Of a stretch of DNA of 64,000 bases, positions 9,201-20,130 are shown piece by piece. A program made the position numbers and the translations under genes. A model generated the notes under the pieces. It made no database searches and had not been told where the DNA came from. It saw only the letters and a program-made list of their open reading frames with translations. Each line of letters opens with the position of its first letter. Position 1 is the first letter of the stretch. The stretch comes from Lumbricus terrestris (Eukaryota > Annelida > Clitellata > Crassiclitellata > Lumbricidae), in contig OX457038.1 of NCBI GenBank assembly GCA_949752735.1, positions 25,858,956-25,922,955 on the forward strand, written 5' to 3'.

Positions 9201-11137
9201 GCCAGCTGTAAAGTGGGAAAATTTCCTGTCTGTTCCATTTTTTTAATAGATGTATTCCAGGAGCATTAATTAAAAATTTGAAGCTAGCTCATAGCAAGCT
9301 GAATGTTTCAGGATTTGTGTAGAAATGTGAGTAAAAATAACAAAAGTTCCAGCAAGCCTCTGTAGCTCTTTTTGAACACCAAGCTGGCATAAAAATGGCC
9401 GTATTTTTCCAGGATCGTTAGTTATAAGCTGGAAATAGCTTTTAACACATTGACTTTAACATTAATACACATATGAATACTTCAATACAAACATACATAA
9501 TACACTTGTGCATACATGTGCACTTTGAGCACTACACATAAATGCATACATACTTTATAAGGAGCCATTTTATAGTGTTCCTTCAAGACTCAATAGGGAT
9601 ACTAATATACATATATACACATATGCATAGATATATACATAAATACAAACATGCATAATTATAGTCGTGCAAACATGCATACATTCATAAATGGATACAT
9701 TCATACTCATACATGCATAAGTACATAAATACAGTCAGTGGCGTAAACAAGGGGGTTTATGGGGTTAAACCCCCCATTGGCCTAGGAAAACAAATTTAAA
9801 GGTTAGTTATCCACTTAAATAGGGGGGAAAAACAATTGCTTGTAGTAAAAATTCTTTTTCTTACTTTATTCCCTTTGTTACTTTATTCCCTTTATATTTT
9901 TTGTTAAGTTGGTGTCAGAAAGGGCATCCGGCCAGGTCATAACCCCCCCATCATAAATTCCTGGCGCATACACTGAGCACAGTCATACACATATACATAG
10001 TTACATACATCCACACACACAGGATGCACATATGATTATAATAGTCTGCATACATTTACATAAATTACATGTTGGCCTATGTAGCCTGTCCTATAAATTT
10101 AGCCGAGGTTGCATCAGAAGCGCTTCGGAGTAGCCAGTCTTGAAGAAGCGCTATATAAATGCTCCTTACCTTGTTACCTTGTGCTGTCAACTCGTAGAGT
10201 TCTAGCGATCGTCTTGACACACATTCTCCATTGTTCTCTGTTCGCAGCCAAGTCCCTCAGTTCTCATGACGATTTTCTTGGCATGTTAACAGAGGTGGTT
10301 TGCCATTGCCTTCCCCTAGTTTTGCCTGCCGTGCCCGTTCGTTCCCCCTCCTAAGGAAGGGTACTAACAGTCCGCACCTCGAGAAGGTGGGCACGGAGGA
10401 CTTTGGTTCATCAGCCCAGGCCGGGTCCGAGTCTACGCTCATCAGAGACGTCGGTCAGATCACCTCCCTGCTTTACTCTGTCGCCAGAGTGACTGGCAAA
10501 CCTTTACGGACCGTAAATGCTCCTAATAAATATAAATAAAATAAACCTGAGGTGATTCATAGAAAGCCAGTTGCCAATAAGTTGTCCTAATTATTTTTAT
10601 CTATAGCTACTAAGCAAAAGAAGAGCAATGACCTTCACTCAGACAGAGATACGAATCATACGATGTTTCCATTCATAGAGACTTCTGTCCACTGCCATTG
10701 TATGCCATCCTTATAAGCCTTACGTGTGTATGTCTCTATGTATGCGCGCGTGTGTGTATGTGTGTGTTCAGCTTGAGTTCGATGCCAGCAAAAATCAAAA
10801 TGGTCGGATGATGCTGCCCGACAACCTTCCACATCCGTCGTCATCGTCTGGTGATGAAGACAGGAAGTGGATATACGTCGTTCCATGTTTTCCGCTGGAG
10901 ACGATCCTTCTCGCTCTCAACCGGACCCACGTCGACTATTTCAGCCTCGATGTCGAGGGTCTGGAACTGGAGGTCCTCAAGACCATTCCATTCGACCGAA
11001 TCGACATCCACGTTCTAACGGTCGAGTATTCACATGGAAGAACCGGAAAGGACGCGTACAAGAGCTTTATGGAAAGCAAAGGATTCCGGACTCGCAAGGA
11101 GGTGAAGGGAATAGACTACCTCTTCGTCAAACAATGA
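5291..11137 (+). CDS. FkbM/Methyltransf_21-type methyltransferase, Star-like, membrane-anchored (multi-exon)
   Basis: This is a split gene whose coding parts are about 5291-6235 (N-terminal part, internal frame unresolved), 8419-8613 and 10772-11137. The last two exons encode a SAM-dependent methyltransferase fold of the FkbM class. FFIECGGFDGE is the SAM-binding motif I region, followed by GLLIEVNP, and YFSLDVEGLELEVL is the conserved Asp-x-Glu-Gly-x-Glu region. Junctions at 6235/8419 and 8613/10772 are GT-AG and phase 0. The N-terminal part supplies a hydrophobic segment (LLLSFVLLCLLLIL) fitting a type II signal anchor, then a Glu/Gly-rich low-complexity stalk. Metazoan relatives include Drosophila Star, which acts in secretory-pathway trafficking; enzymatic activity is unproven in many of these proteins. 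The role here is inference. The start codon was not found: an in-frame stop lies at 5263-5265, so the first coding exon is probably upstream. Confidence 0.8.
6300..8418. other. methyltransferase intron with degenerate repeats
   Basis: This interval holds a degenerate array of TTCAAAAGGGCG-type units at about 6305-6412, a 39-bp direct duplication at about 6983-7060 (AGATGGAAGTTAATTTGAAA in each copy), and two facing CTATCCCC/GGGGATA segments near 6665-6770. The small ORF at 7392-7616 has no recognisable domain. No extra exon is needed to keep the reading frame. Confidence 0.55.
8419..8613 (+). CDS. methyltransferase exon: SAM-binding motif I
   Basis: The acceptor aaattcag precedes AGA at 8419 and the donor GAA|gtaagc follows 8613. 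The 65 codons start RRGFFIECGGFDGE and run through SNSLPFEHNREWTGLLIE to LNACLSPYNYATE. FxECGxxDGE is the glycine-rich SAM pocket of Methyltransf_21 proteins, and the Glu in LLIE is the usual ribose-contact position (family knowledge). Both junctions are phase 0. Confidence 0.9.
8663..8881. mobile_element. MITE family D (CAGGGGCGGATCCAGG ends) in the methyltransferase intron
   Basis: The left end is CAGGGGCGGATCCAGG and the right end is the degraded inverse GTATCCACCCATG. Flanks tatatatg and tatgtatc match at 6 of 8 positions. A cleaner copy with both ends is at 26169-26323, and a left-end copy begins at 22620. Confidence 0.65.
9736..9975. mobile_element. MITE family B copy, 240 bp, in the methyltransferase intron
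   Basis: It starts CAGTGGCGTAAACAAGGGGG and shares the TTAAACCCCCCATTGGCCTAG and TTCCCTTTGTTACTTTATTC segments with 3780-4256. The right end is worn (CTGGCGCATACACTG). The flanks aatacagt and agcacagt match at 6 of 8 positions. Confidence 0.8.
10086..10545. repeat. compound dispersed repeat in the last methyltransferase intron
   Basis: The left part (10109-10165) is a LINE-like 3' end, AAGCGCTATATAAATGCTCC. The right part (about 10190-10520) carries GGTGGTTTGCCATTGCCTTC and GGTGGGCACGGAGGACTTTG. An inverted, diverged copy of the right part is at about 23081-23395. Overlapping ORFs read in different frames in the two copies, so I treat it as non-coding. Confidence 0.7.
10772..11137 (+). CDS. 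terminal methyltransferase exon with the FkbM DxEGxE motif and stop
   Basis: The acceptor tgtgtgttcag follows a TG-rich tract and the exon opens LEFDASKNQNGRMMLPDN. It continues to KWIYVVPCFPLETILLALN, VDYFSLDVEGLELEVLKTIP and the C-terminus KGIDYLFVKQ, with TGA at 11135-11137. SLDVEGLELEVL is the most diagnostic FkbM motif in the gene. The 121 residues fit the usual end of the fold, so the C-terminus looks complete. Upstream codons in the same frame are intron. Confidence 0.9.
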   Translation, partial: LEFDASKNQNGRMMLPDNLPHPSSSSGDEDRKWIYVVPCFPLETILLALNRTHVDYFSLDVEGLELEVLKTIPFDRIDIHVLTVEYSHGRTGKDAYKSFMESKGFRTRKEVKGIDYLFVKQ

Positions 11138-11590
11138 TGATGCGGCCTCTTAGGTCGAGCAGGAATCAGGTCTTTGGGAGATGGACGGAGGAAGGACAGA
11201 TGGACGGATGTGTGGAAGGAAAAGACTCTGCATGTCTGGAAGCGACAGTTGGTTCTTGTTGACTCCAAATGACGTGACCTTGTATCGACTGTCATTCTTA
11301 TATGACGTATGTTCACCTTTGTTCTATAAACTGGATAAATTAATTGCACAATGTGAGTTATGCATTTTTTTTTAGTTAGGCGTTTTTTCCTTGCAAAGTT
11401 TATTCCTCTCGAACTTTCAAGACGAGGTTGATGTACAATGACTTCATTTAATGCTGACAGAGGTTCAGCGTTTTATTGTCTGGAGGGAGGGTCATGCATA
11501 GGTTGATCGGGATTTCAGGATTTGTTTGACAGAAAGTTAATAGTTATATATATTATATATACTGTAGGCTTATCATTTATATGTAATATA

Positions 11591-11955
11591 CATAGGCGTA
11601 GGGGATATTTTGGCAGTGGGGGGGCAAAGATTTGACTTTTTCCCAAAAAGTATACTTTACATATTTTGGCGGATCGCGAGTAGCCCGACATTTTTCATCG
11701 ACCAAATTTTCTGATGACTTTTTAGTCATTTCGTTTGATTTCCCAGCCAAAATAAAAACAACTGATGACCTTTTTTAGTCATTTCGTACAAATCTTCAGA
11801 AAATATAGCTGTTTTACCCTGTGTGCCCGAAAAAATTCTCCCATGCCTGTTTGCCAGAAAAAAGGTTTGTCCGCCTGTGCCTATTTTGCCCGAAAAACAT
11901 CTGCCCGAAATTTGGGGGCATTTTCCCCCTCTGGACCCCACCTCCTACGCATATG
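11591..11955. mobile_element. MITE family E (CATAGGCGTAGG ends), 365 bp
   Basis: The inverted ends are CATAGGCGTAGGG and CCTCCTACGCATATG. A perfect 8-bp duplication, gtaatata, flanks it at 11583-11590 and 11956-11963. The interior contains the dispersed TGATGACC...TTTTTAGTCATTT motif. No transposase is present. Confidence 0.87.
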
Positions 11956-11999
11956 GTAATATATATATATTATTTGTATGTATGTAACGTATATATATA

Positions 12000-12690
12000 T
12001 ATACTAGTTAGTGTCAGTTTTGGCTACAACAAAAGTTTGTTAACGTCATTTCCGTATGAGCTTCGTAGACTTTTTAGCGTCGTTTCAGACCTTTAAATGT
12101 TTTATAATATAATCGTAATCGTAATCTCGAAACTTCTACAGCGCCCACAAAAGCCAAGTCGCGGGAACCAGCTTATTCACAGGCGCTCAGTCAAAACAAA
12201 ATCGATAGGCAGCGGGTCAAGTCCGGAGAGTCAGGCAGGCAGATAGATGGACGGCTAAGGTGGGTGATGTTTAGAGTTGAAGTGGCGGGGGATGTAAGGA
12301 GAAGAGGAAGAATCAGGATAGGATTTTTGAAAGAGCAATGTTTTCAGTTTTGAGTGAAAGACCTGTGGGGAGATAGCGAGAGGTGGAGTTTTGGTGAGTT
12401 CGTATGATGGGTCGGAAGTTTGCCGATATACATATTAAACCTTCAATTAACTTGACATATTCTTACAAGATGTTAAACTAATGTGTAATGTATGGATATT
12501 CATTTAACATAGGCCTATTGGTACACTTTTTGCATCATTTTTAGGTAATGATAGCATAGACGGGGGGATAATGTCCTACCCCGGCGGGACAATGTTCGGG
12601 GGCTTTTGTCCGGGGGATAATGTCCGTGGGGGATAATGTTCAGAAGGGCTGATGTCCGTTCCCCGCAAACTGGGGGTGCGGGGGGGTGCT
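12000..12690. repeat. foldback-associated segment with a nested LINE family B end
   Basis: Sequence at 12005-12110 and 12425-12650 is the inverse of a continuous stretch at about 19380-19650: GTTTCAGACCTTTAAA, then ACCTTCAATTAACTT, then a GGGGGATAATGTCC array. The 19-kb copy is uninterrupted, so the piece between (about 12110-12420) inserted later into this one. Confidence 0.8.
12108..12420 (-). mobile_element. LINE family B 3' end (minus strand), nested
   Basis: On the minus strand it reads a degraded C-terminal ORF with a CACTCAAAACTGAAAACATT segment, then GGGCGCTGTAGAAGTTTCGA and an ATTACG-repeat tail. It matches 38761-39103, which still shows a LINE-like C-terminus. It sits inside the foldback-associated DNA. 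Confidence 0.78.
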
Positions 12691-12784
12691 AGCGCCGGCA
12701 TTGACCCAACCACACCTTGTCGGATGTCTCATAGAGTTGCTTCTTCTTGAATCTATAGCCATGACCCCAACCAAGATTTTTATT

Positions 12785-13095
12785 CAGGGCCGTAGCTGTG
12801 GTGTTTGGGTGTTTGAACACCCCCACCCCAAATGCAATAATGTAAAAATTTCGAGCAGAAAATAGTCGAAAATCGCGGATAAAAGTTGATTTTGCACCGC
12901 CTTGAACGCATTACGCGAGCCATAAAAAGGCAAGAAAAGCAGGCGATGGCTGGAAAAGTCAAAACTTTCGACGACTGAGAAGAAGGTCGTCAGAAAAATT
13001 TCCTCCCCAAAAAGTCGATTTTTTCGGCCGCTATATTCGCCTCAAAAATCACGGTCAAGGAAACGCCCCGAAATAAAATCCTTGCTACGGCCTTG
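12785..13095. mobile_element. MITE family F (CAGGGCCGTAGC ends), 311 bp
   Basis: The inverted ends are CAGGGCCGTAGCTGTGG and TCCTTGCTACGGCCTTG. A perfect 8-bp target duplication, tttttatt, lies at 12777-12784 and 13096-13103. The TIR start and 8-bp duplication fit the hAT superfamily. No coding capacity is seen. Confidence 0.88.
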
Positions 13096-13492
13096 TTTTT
13101 ATTGGACAATTCATTGGCATAATGCATGTGCATACAAACAAGTAAAAAAAACTCAGTGAGCTGTAGGCCTGTAGAGAAAGAATAAATCCAATTAAGGCAC
13201 GTATAGATTCCGCTAGATGAGTCACCCTTAGGCCTACAAGCCCTACATGAAATGACTGTACGTAGAGCGGCAACTATATAATTATAGCATCATTAAGATA
13301 GGTCGCAAAGAGTCTCGCAATAACCTAACTAATTAAGTAGGCTAAACACATGCATAGGCCTACATTGCATATAATAGTGCTCACGCGTTAATAATATAAT
13401 AATTAATCCGGACTATATATTAACTCTGGAGTCTGGTTAGCCTGGATAGGCCACATACTGGATATTGACTAGTAAACAAGTTGATTAGACTA

Positions 13493-13706
13493 GAGGCCGG
13501 ATTCTTAATAAACAAGAAACAAATATTTTGATGTCGGCCCAAGTACAGACATATCCAGACTTTCCTGTCTGTGTGCCTCTTGCCGGATAAGAGGTTCCCA
13601 ATTAAATTCCAGGGTCAAAGCTAATTAAATATAGACATGCCAAGGGCCAGTTCAAAGATCTCCAATGGCCGGATCCGGACCCAGGGCCGTATGCTGCCCA
13701 TCCCTG
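13493..13706. mobile_element. one-ended hAT-like fragment
   Basis: The right end, read in reverse, is CAGGGATGGGCAGCATACGG, similar to hAT terminal repeats of the CAGGGGTGGGCAAA type. No matching left end is visible, so this looks truncated. Confidence 0.5.
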
Positions 13707-13859
13707 CTCAAGACTTTAGGCTATAGTGTGAGGTAGCCTATAACCAGTGCAGCGTAAAGTCGTGATAAGGCTAATAACCTAATTAACTTGCCTATTATGT
13801 TAAAAGAGGACATTTTTGTAATCTATCATTTGGGTTTGCTAAATTATTCGCCATTGCAT

Positions 13860-14165
13860 GGGTTGCAGCGCTGGTCGAATAATATGAGTTGGATTGACGA
13901 ACAGAATTCTTGCTAAATAGAAGTCGGATTGATTAAAATAATTTAGTCTGAAATAGAAGTGAGAATGAGAGGGTTTTTGTGGAATTGGAGTTGGATTGAT
14001 AAAAATCCTAGGCCTAATTGTTATGTAATTAGGTGTTGGATTAATTCCACAAAAATGGAAGCTGGATTAATGAAACGGATTTTTGCCTAGGCTAGGCTAT
14101 ATAGGCCTATGAAAGCTGGACTGCTGAAAAGTCGGATTGATATAATAACCTATTATTGAAGAAAC
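13860..14165. repeat. degenerate array of about 31-bp GGATTGATRAAAA units
   Basis: Units carry GTTGGATTGA..AA, GTCGGATTGATTAAAATAAT, GAGTTGGATTGATAAAAAT and so on. The same unit fills the interiors of the foldback elements at 23.87-24.11, 25.21-25.43 and 48.6-49.17 kb. Here it lacks flanking terminal arrays, so it may be an eroded element interior. Confidence 0.7.
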
Positions 14166-15609
14166 ATAATAGTAGGCCCACATTTAGAACGTCTAAACGA
14201 AACATTACCGACATTTGCTGGCAGAACAATAAGTAAGCTTAAGTACAGCACCGACCCATTTGCACGTTTTGTTAGATTGAGTGGTCAGTGGTTAAATCGA
14301 CTATCTCAGAATTAGTGAGGACGTCGTTACTTAGTCATGGCCGATGCACTCGACAGGTGGCGCCACAGTAACGGCTTTCGTGCTTTAGAACTAGCAATTA
14401 CATCAAGCACGTTAGGTTCTAGAGGTGTCATTGTCAAACTTTTTGATGGACATCCTGAGGTGATATTTCCAGCATTGAGTACCGGGTCAGGGTGCCAAAG
14501 ACGCATGAACAAAAGGGGTAGGGGCTCGGTGAGCCCGTCCAATAATTTTTTCCAAAAGTAAACCTTAAGTGTTGCATTTTTATCATACACTTTAGCATCA
14601 TTTAAATCACGATTTCATGATTTTATTACACCGAGCTGATGTTGTTCGACTGCTGCGGTCATGCATGTAAGTCTTGTATTGCATTGCATTGTATTGCATT
14701 TTATTTTATTTTATTGTATCTATATTTATGTAGCGACTCTCACAGAATGACTGTTCAGCACGGAAACTTCTGTCGTGGCGAAGTCGTGCGTTTTTCGATC
14801 TCACGAACACGCTTCGGAAGAACCCTATGTTTCCACCTTTACAGCTAATTGATTGAATAACTAATTATTAATCTGCAGGTTACTATTGCGTCTCGCTGTG
14901 AAAATCCTTGGTGTGTTATGTTCGAAAGGTTCACAGAATATGACGTCTGAACTTCGTCGGAAGCATAAGAATGTGTTTACAAACAAGCCGTGCACAGACA
15001 AAGACAGACAAAGGCAGAAACAGACAGACAGACGCAGACAGACAAAGGCAGACCGGACAGAAGCCGAAGTACAGACACTTATGAAGCGTAACTAACGTCA
15101 CAGTTCGTGACCTGAAGAGGGCCAACAGCACAGTCGCCAGGCAAAGCAGCCTGAGGCGACGTTCTACTGTCTGCTTATTCGGCCCGCAGTGTTGGCCTAT
15201 GTGCTTCGGCCTATATTATTCTAGGTGGACGGGGCTTTAGGCTTAGGCTACAGTTGCTATACTATGCACCGCATGCCTTAACTCTGGCGTTGACCAGTAA
15301 GTTAATGAGCAACCAAAGATCAAGCGAGATCAGGTTTCTGCGCTTCGTCTGAACCAACCTTTGGCATTTTTAGACAAACATTCCGATATCTTGCAAATCT
15401 CCTTCTGCGTTCGAGGGGCTGTCACTGTCAGCCGCCGGGTGTTTTCGCCACCCCTATAAGTCATAACCCTCCCGTCATGCACGTACGGTATGTCCACAAA
15501 CATTGATACAAAATTCATTTTAATGTCGTGGTTTTAAGGCGACACTCATGTCGATAATCAAATCTTCCAAGGTTAGACACAATTCGTCAATGAGATCGGT
15601 GTCGATATC
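14166..15609. other. intergenic DNA, simple repeats only
   Basis: I see no exon with splice sites and domain-like composition. Visible features are a TTGCATTGCATTGTATTGCA run near 14679-14720 and a CAGACAGA tract near 14996-15060. ORFs at 14337, 14886 and 15330 are short and unremarkable. Confidence 0.5.
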
Positions 15610-15690
15610 ACGCGACATGCCTGGGATTCGAACTCGGGTCACGAAGGTGAAAAGCCTAGGCGTTAACCGCTTGGCTAACGTTAAAAGTCA
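15610..15690 (-). repeat. tRNA-like sequence (pseudogene or SINE head)
   Basis: The minus strand carries a TAGCCAAGCGG A box and a GAGTTCGAATCCC B box, with CTTTTCA where an anticodon loop would sit, loosely tRNA-Glu-like. The anticodon and T stems have several mismatches, so a functional tRNA is unlikely. Confidence 0.55.
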
Positions 15691-17909
15691 AAACCCATGT
15701 GACGCTAATTGAAATGCTGTTGAAGCAGCACGGTTACGAAGCAGCAAACAATTCATAGGCATTTTTTACTACGATATTATCATCCACCGACATTGTTTTA
15801 AGCAGCAGCTGCATGGGCAATTGTATACATGTAGGCCAAATAACCAGCTGCACGTCCACTTGTCTGTCAGCAGAAGTCTGCCAGACTTTGACTGACCGTT
15901 GAACTTTGAGGCAATGGAGGATCAGTTCGTTTCAAATCAACGTACGATCCGTGCGCCACCTATCCGCACACGGCGGCGAAAACACAGACAGATTATATAA
16001 GCGATGGACGTAGAAACGGATCAAAGGTTGATTGCTGTCTGCGTGTGATATCTGGGCCATAGGTGCATCGACAAGTCTAGGACAAAAACAGAAAACTGAT
16101 CCTGTCAAACGCGCTGTACATTTTTCAGTATTTTATCTGTTTGTTTGTTCTTGTTGAAAAGTAGGCCTACAGTAGCATCATAGGCCTATAATTCAAATGC
16201 ACTAGCACTCTTTAGGACAGAGCCAGATCTCTTTGATTTTTCACTAGTGGTATGGCTCGATAATAGACTACCTTCTATAGGCCTAGTTATTAAACCATAG
16301 GCCTATTTATCATATAGCATATCTGGCTATTTTATACAGGCAGTTGATTATTTGAGGGCACTGCCATTTCAGGCATCGAAACTCGGCCATTGTTAGTATG
16401 CGTCTGTGTATAAAATGCAGACGCATAATTATTATTGATTAGGCTAATAATCACCATAGGCCTATTATCGCATTCTGCATAGCTCAACATCGCCAAAAAG
16501 TTTAAGTAGGCCTATTTATAAATCCACTTCTGGAAACAATATCGGTTTGGTACCTAGATCTGAGTTGGCCTACTTCAAAAGAGTGGCCAGTCAATTCCAC
16601 GAATTTTTACTACCGAGTGCCGAAAGAAAGACAGATAGGCCTATAGAGAGGGGGAGAGAGATAGAGACCAGTATCGTCCGGTAGCCCCCTCCCACTATTC
16701 TACCATTGGTTCTTGACTTTCACGAACAGGGTGAACAGCCTGCGAATAAGCCAACCGGGGTAGGCCTATAGATAACTGATTTTATCGAGTTCGGTCTACT
16801 TTTAAACTATGCGAATATCTTAGGGGCCGCAAGACTGGGCAGGTATGATCCTGGCAACTAGAAGTAGACTTCTTGTTATTAACCTGACCTGTGACTTAGG
16901 CCCATATGCATGGGTCAGATAGGCCAACTTAGGCCTGAAAGTTCAGATTTATTTATGATTCACGTAAATTTCTGTTGTGATCCACGTGCATGACATTAGA
17001 TTGATACGGCACGAAATACACGTCACATACATAGCTGCACACATATACAGACATTATGTATGTACACCGAGTCACATAATTATTCGAAGGCATACATTAT
17101 TAGACTCCGTGCACTCAGGCGTTGCCTATATGGATAAATACATATTAGGTCTATTTATTGGGTGCGTATAGGCCATAGCCTAATAGCAACCGTACGGTGA
17201 ACGATATTTCACTTTTAAAACCTGTGTGGCCCAACAACAAATCAATGGCAATCACACTTCGATCGTGGTATGCATTCAGAAGTCAATCCTGGCAACTCCA
17301 ATATGCCTGTAACAGTTCTGTTGTTGGGGACGTGCTGATGCTTTAGGCCCAGTGACGTACGTGATTTCTATAGTTAAGGAGTCTGCTATAGGCCTACCTG
17401 GATGAAAGTTTTTAATCTGGGACAGCAAGAGTTGAAGGCGTGAAGTCCTAACGATTATGAGTCTGGGTTCTATGATGAGTGTCGTAAGAGCTCCAAAGTG
17501 GCCAACCTAGCAATGCGCAGAGGACATAATCTTGGCCAAACGTATTGCAACTTTTTAACTCGAGCAATTGAGTGAAAGTTGAGCCTTCAGCGCTTAAAAC
17601 CCGCAGCTTCAAACGGATAGGAGTTTGCAGAGCATTGCTTGGGGAGCGTTGTAAGCACGTTGTAGATTGCCCATCGATAGGACAGTTTACAGACACCGAG
17701 ACAAAGGTGTGCATCCGTCTACGAACCTCGTCGTGACTATACTATCTTAGGGATGACATGCATGTTACTGAACCCCTGCGCCCTGGGTCAGCCAGGAAGT
17801 GGACATGAACAAACTGATTATAGAATTAAACAATAGAAAAGCTGTAAGACTTTCACCAGGTCGTGATGATAGAAAGAGGACGTTTAGGCTTATAGGCCTA
17901 CTGAGAAAT
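15691..17909. other. intergenic DNA dense in the AGGCCTA word
   Basis: No gene is seen. The palindrome-centred word TAGGCCTA(T) recurs at short intervals, for example near 16164, 16185, 16297, 16459, 16507, 16637 and 16762. ORFs at 16977, 17448 and 17765-18038 have no recognisable domains. Confidence 0.5.
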
Positions 17910-18090
17910 ATCATGTCGAAGCTAAGTAGAATCACTTGCTCATTTGTAGTCTTAATTTTTTTGTACTTGCACCTCCTGACGTTCATGTGTCTGGGGAATC
18001 GAATTTCAAAGCGTCGTGCCGACTCGTTGCTGAGCTAAGCCAATGCAAATGAAGCTAATTGCTAATGAAGCATATTTTATATATATATAT

Positions 18091-18180
18091 ATATATATAA
18101 GCTGAATGGCCTATATATATAAACTATTTATATATATATATAAATAGTTTATATATATAGGCCATTCAGCTTATATATAT
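18091..18180. repeat. perfect 90-bp palindrome
   Basis: Two 45-base arms are exact reverse complements about a centre between 18135 and 18136. Arms run ATATATATAAGCTGAATGGC inward and GCCATTCAGCTTATATATAT outward, so they are not only AT repeats. A 16-bp direct repeat, ATCATGTCGAAGCTAA, occurs at 17910-17925 and again at the palindrome's right edge (18179-18194). The DNA could extrude as a cruciform. Confidence 0.95.
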
Positions 18181-18464
18181 CATGTCGAAGCTAATAGTCG
18201 GATTAATAACCTATGGTAATAAATTCGATTCCAAACACCAACAGCCATTCATTCGTTTGAAATTAGCACAACGTAGGCCTATATCGTGGTTGTAATTCGA
18301 TTGATGAAAGGGAGAAATTCCAGATCCTTTCCTGCGGGTGTCTGATTGCGAATGCGTTTATGGTCCAAGGTCACCGCGAATTATTCAAGCGTGACTAAGG
18401 GTGACACCTCTCGCAGGTTCAGCGCCTGCAGGCTTGAATATAGGCGAAGAGGGGGGTAACGCCT

Positions 18465-18532
18465 GGATCATGAGATGCGGTGGACCGCCCCCACCTCTCC
18501 ATCTCGAGATAAAACACGTGATCCAGGCAGTA
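18465..18532. repeat. short imperfect inverted repeat
   Basis: GCCTGGATCATGAG on the left and CACGTGATCCAGGC on the right face each other across about 40 bases rich in C and G. It may be a MITE remnant or a hairpin. No target duplication was recognised. Confidence 0.45.
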
Positions 18533-18754
18533 TCATTGAGTGCAATAGAACACAGTCCGATTTACCAGAGATAAACAGACTGACAGGCCTACATATGTAA
18601 CATGATATGAATGCATGATATAAACAGGTTTGGGCATTGATTACATTGATTAGACATATATGTCCAATTATCCGGCTTCATGCGGATGTAAGTATACAAA
18701 CGTATTGAGTAAGAGATTAGAGATTTCGCTACTCTTGCGTGTAATTGCTCGTAT

Positions 18755-18840
18755 CCTGTCAGTGCTAGGCCACAGACTGGATAAAGGAGGAGGGCGACAC
18801 TGATGATGATCTTCATATTATCACATGGTGTCGTTGAACT
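18755..18840 (+). repeat. dispersed repeat G (AAAGGAGGAGGGCGACACT)
   Basis: The segment CACAGACTGGATAAAGGAGG continues to AGGGCGACACTGATGAT. Related copies lie near 27085-27165 (same strand) and near 26745-26835 and 27720-27800 (opposite strand). Element boundaries are not resolved. Confidence 0.6.
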
Positions 18841-19228
18841 TCAACTGCGAAGTATAATAATTGGTTGGTCAGCTCTGGTTTCCATAATCATCTTTCGGAG
18901 TCGTGTGTTTCCGTCGCATCAAATCCCGGATGTAGATTTCTTTGGCTCTGCCGCACAGTCTCTAACTTAAGTCGCAAGCAGCATTAAAAGGTCATACAAT
19001 AATAATTGTGTACCTAACTGACACTAACAACTCCTTGTGTTAGAAATGAATAACTAAATGATGCTAACAAGTCTTTAGTTTGCATCTCAATGGCAGTAGC
19101 CTACTATATATAGTAGCCTAAGTCTTATCGGTGACGGCTTTAATAAGTTGACACAGCGATCAAAACCAGGAAACCAGGGCAATCAAGCTTTATAAACTAC
19201 ATGAAGAAGCAGACTAATTGCACAAGGA

Positions 19229-20130
19229 GGATTTTGTCCGGGGGATAATGTCCTACGCAAATTCGGGGGATTTTGTCCGGAGGGATAATGGCCGGTAAAC
19301 GGACATTAGCCCCCCTGGACATTATCCCCCCCGGACATTATCCCCCCCGGACATTAGCCCCCCGGACATTTCCCCCCCCGGGGTAGGACATTATCCCCCC
19401 CCCCAGTACATGATGTCATTACCTAAAAGTGATGCACACAATGTAATTAATGGGCCTATGTTGAATGAATATCTATACATTACACATTAGTTTAACATCC
19501 TGTAGGAATATGTTAAGTTAATTGAAGGTTTAATATGTATATTATAAGACATTTTAAAGGTCTGAAACAACGCTAAGAAGTCTGCGAAACTCATACGTAA
19601 ATGTCGTTATAGCCATAACTGACACTAACAAGTAGGCCTACTTAGTGTATACGATTCCCATTCGTTCATTTCTTTAATGTATTGAATCTAATTTTGAATG
19701 GAAACAACGCTAATAGCCCAAGTCTACGAAGCACAGACGTAGCCTAACTAACATTAACAAACCTTTGTTGTAAGACACTAAACAAATAGACTGTGTAGGC
19801 CCTACATACGATTCCCATTCGTTCATTTCAAATCTAAGTCTAGGCCTAGGCCTATTGATACAATTAGGAGCTAAATGACACTAAGTACTTTCGTTTGCAT
19901 GTGAATGCCAGTGACATGTCTTATCGGTTACGGCATTATTCTACGATTTGCACATAGGGGGGGGATTTGTCCGGGGGGGCTAATGTCCTACGTAAAATCG
20001 GGGGGGAATATGTCCGGGGGGGCTAATGTCCGGGGGGATAATGTCCGGGGGGGATAATGTCCAGGGGGGCTAATGTCCTACAACCATAATGGCCGGGGGC
20101 ATAATGTCCAGGTGGATAATGTCTTACAAT
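19229..20130. mobile_element. foldback (TU-like) element with G/C-tract terminal arrays
   Basis: A C-rich array (19311-19402, units GGACATTAT plus a C tract) faces a G-rich array (19957-20128, units GGGGGATAATGTCC) across about 550 bp of unique-looking DNA. A further G-rich array (19229-19300) abuts on the left and may be the right end of a neighbouring copy. The interior includes a duplicated ACGATTCCCATTCGTTCATT segment (about 160 bp apart). There is no coding sequence. Sea urchin TU elements are known to have long inverted ends built of about 15-bp tandem repeats; identity with TU is inference. Confidence 0.75.

Noticed and set aside
10109..10539. Overlapping ORFs near 10.1-10.5 kb as an extra methyltransferase exon
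   Set aside because: The DNA is a dispersed repeat with an inverted copy at 23.1 kb, and the known exons already join in phase without it.
12555..12650. G-tract arrays as G-quadruplex regulatory elements
   Set aside because: The G runs are better explained as terminal units of the foldback family; a structural role cannot be judged from sequence alone.
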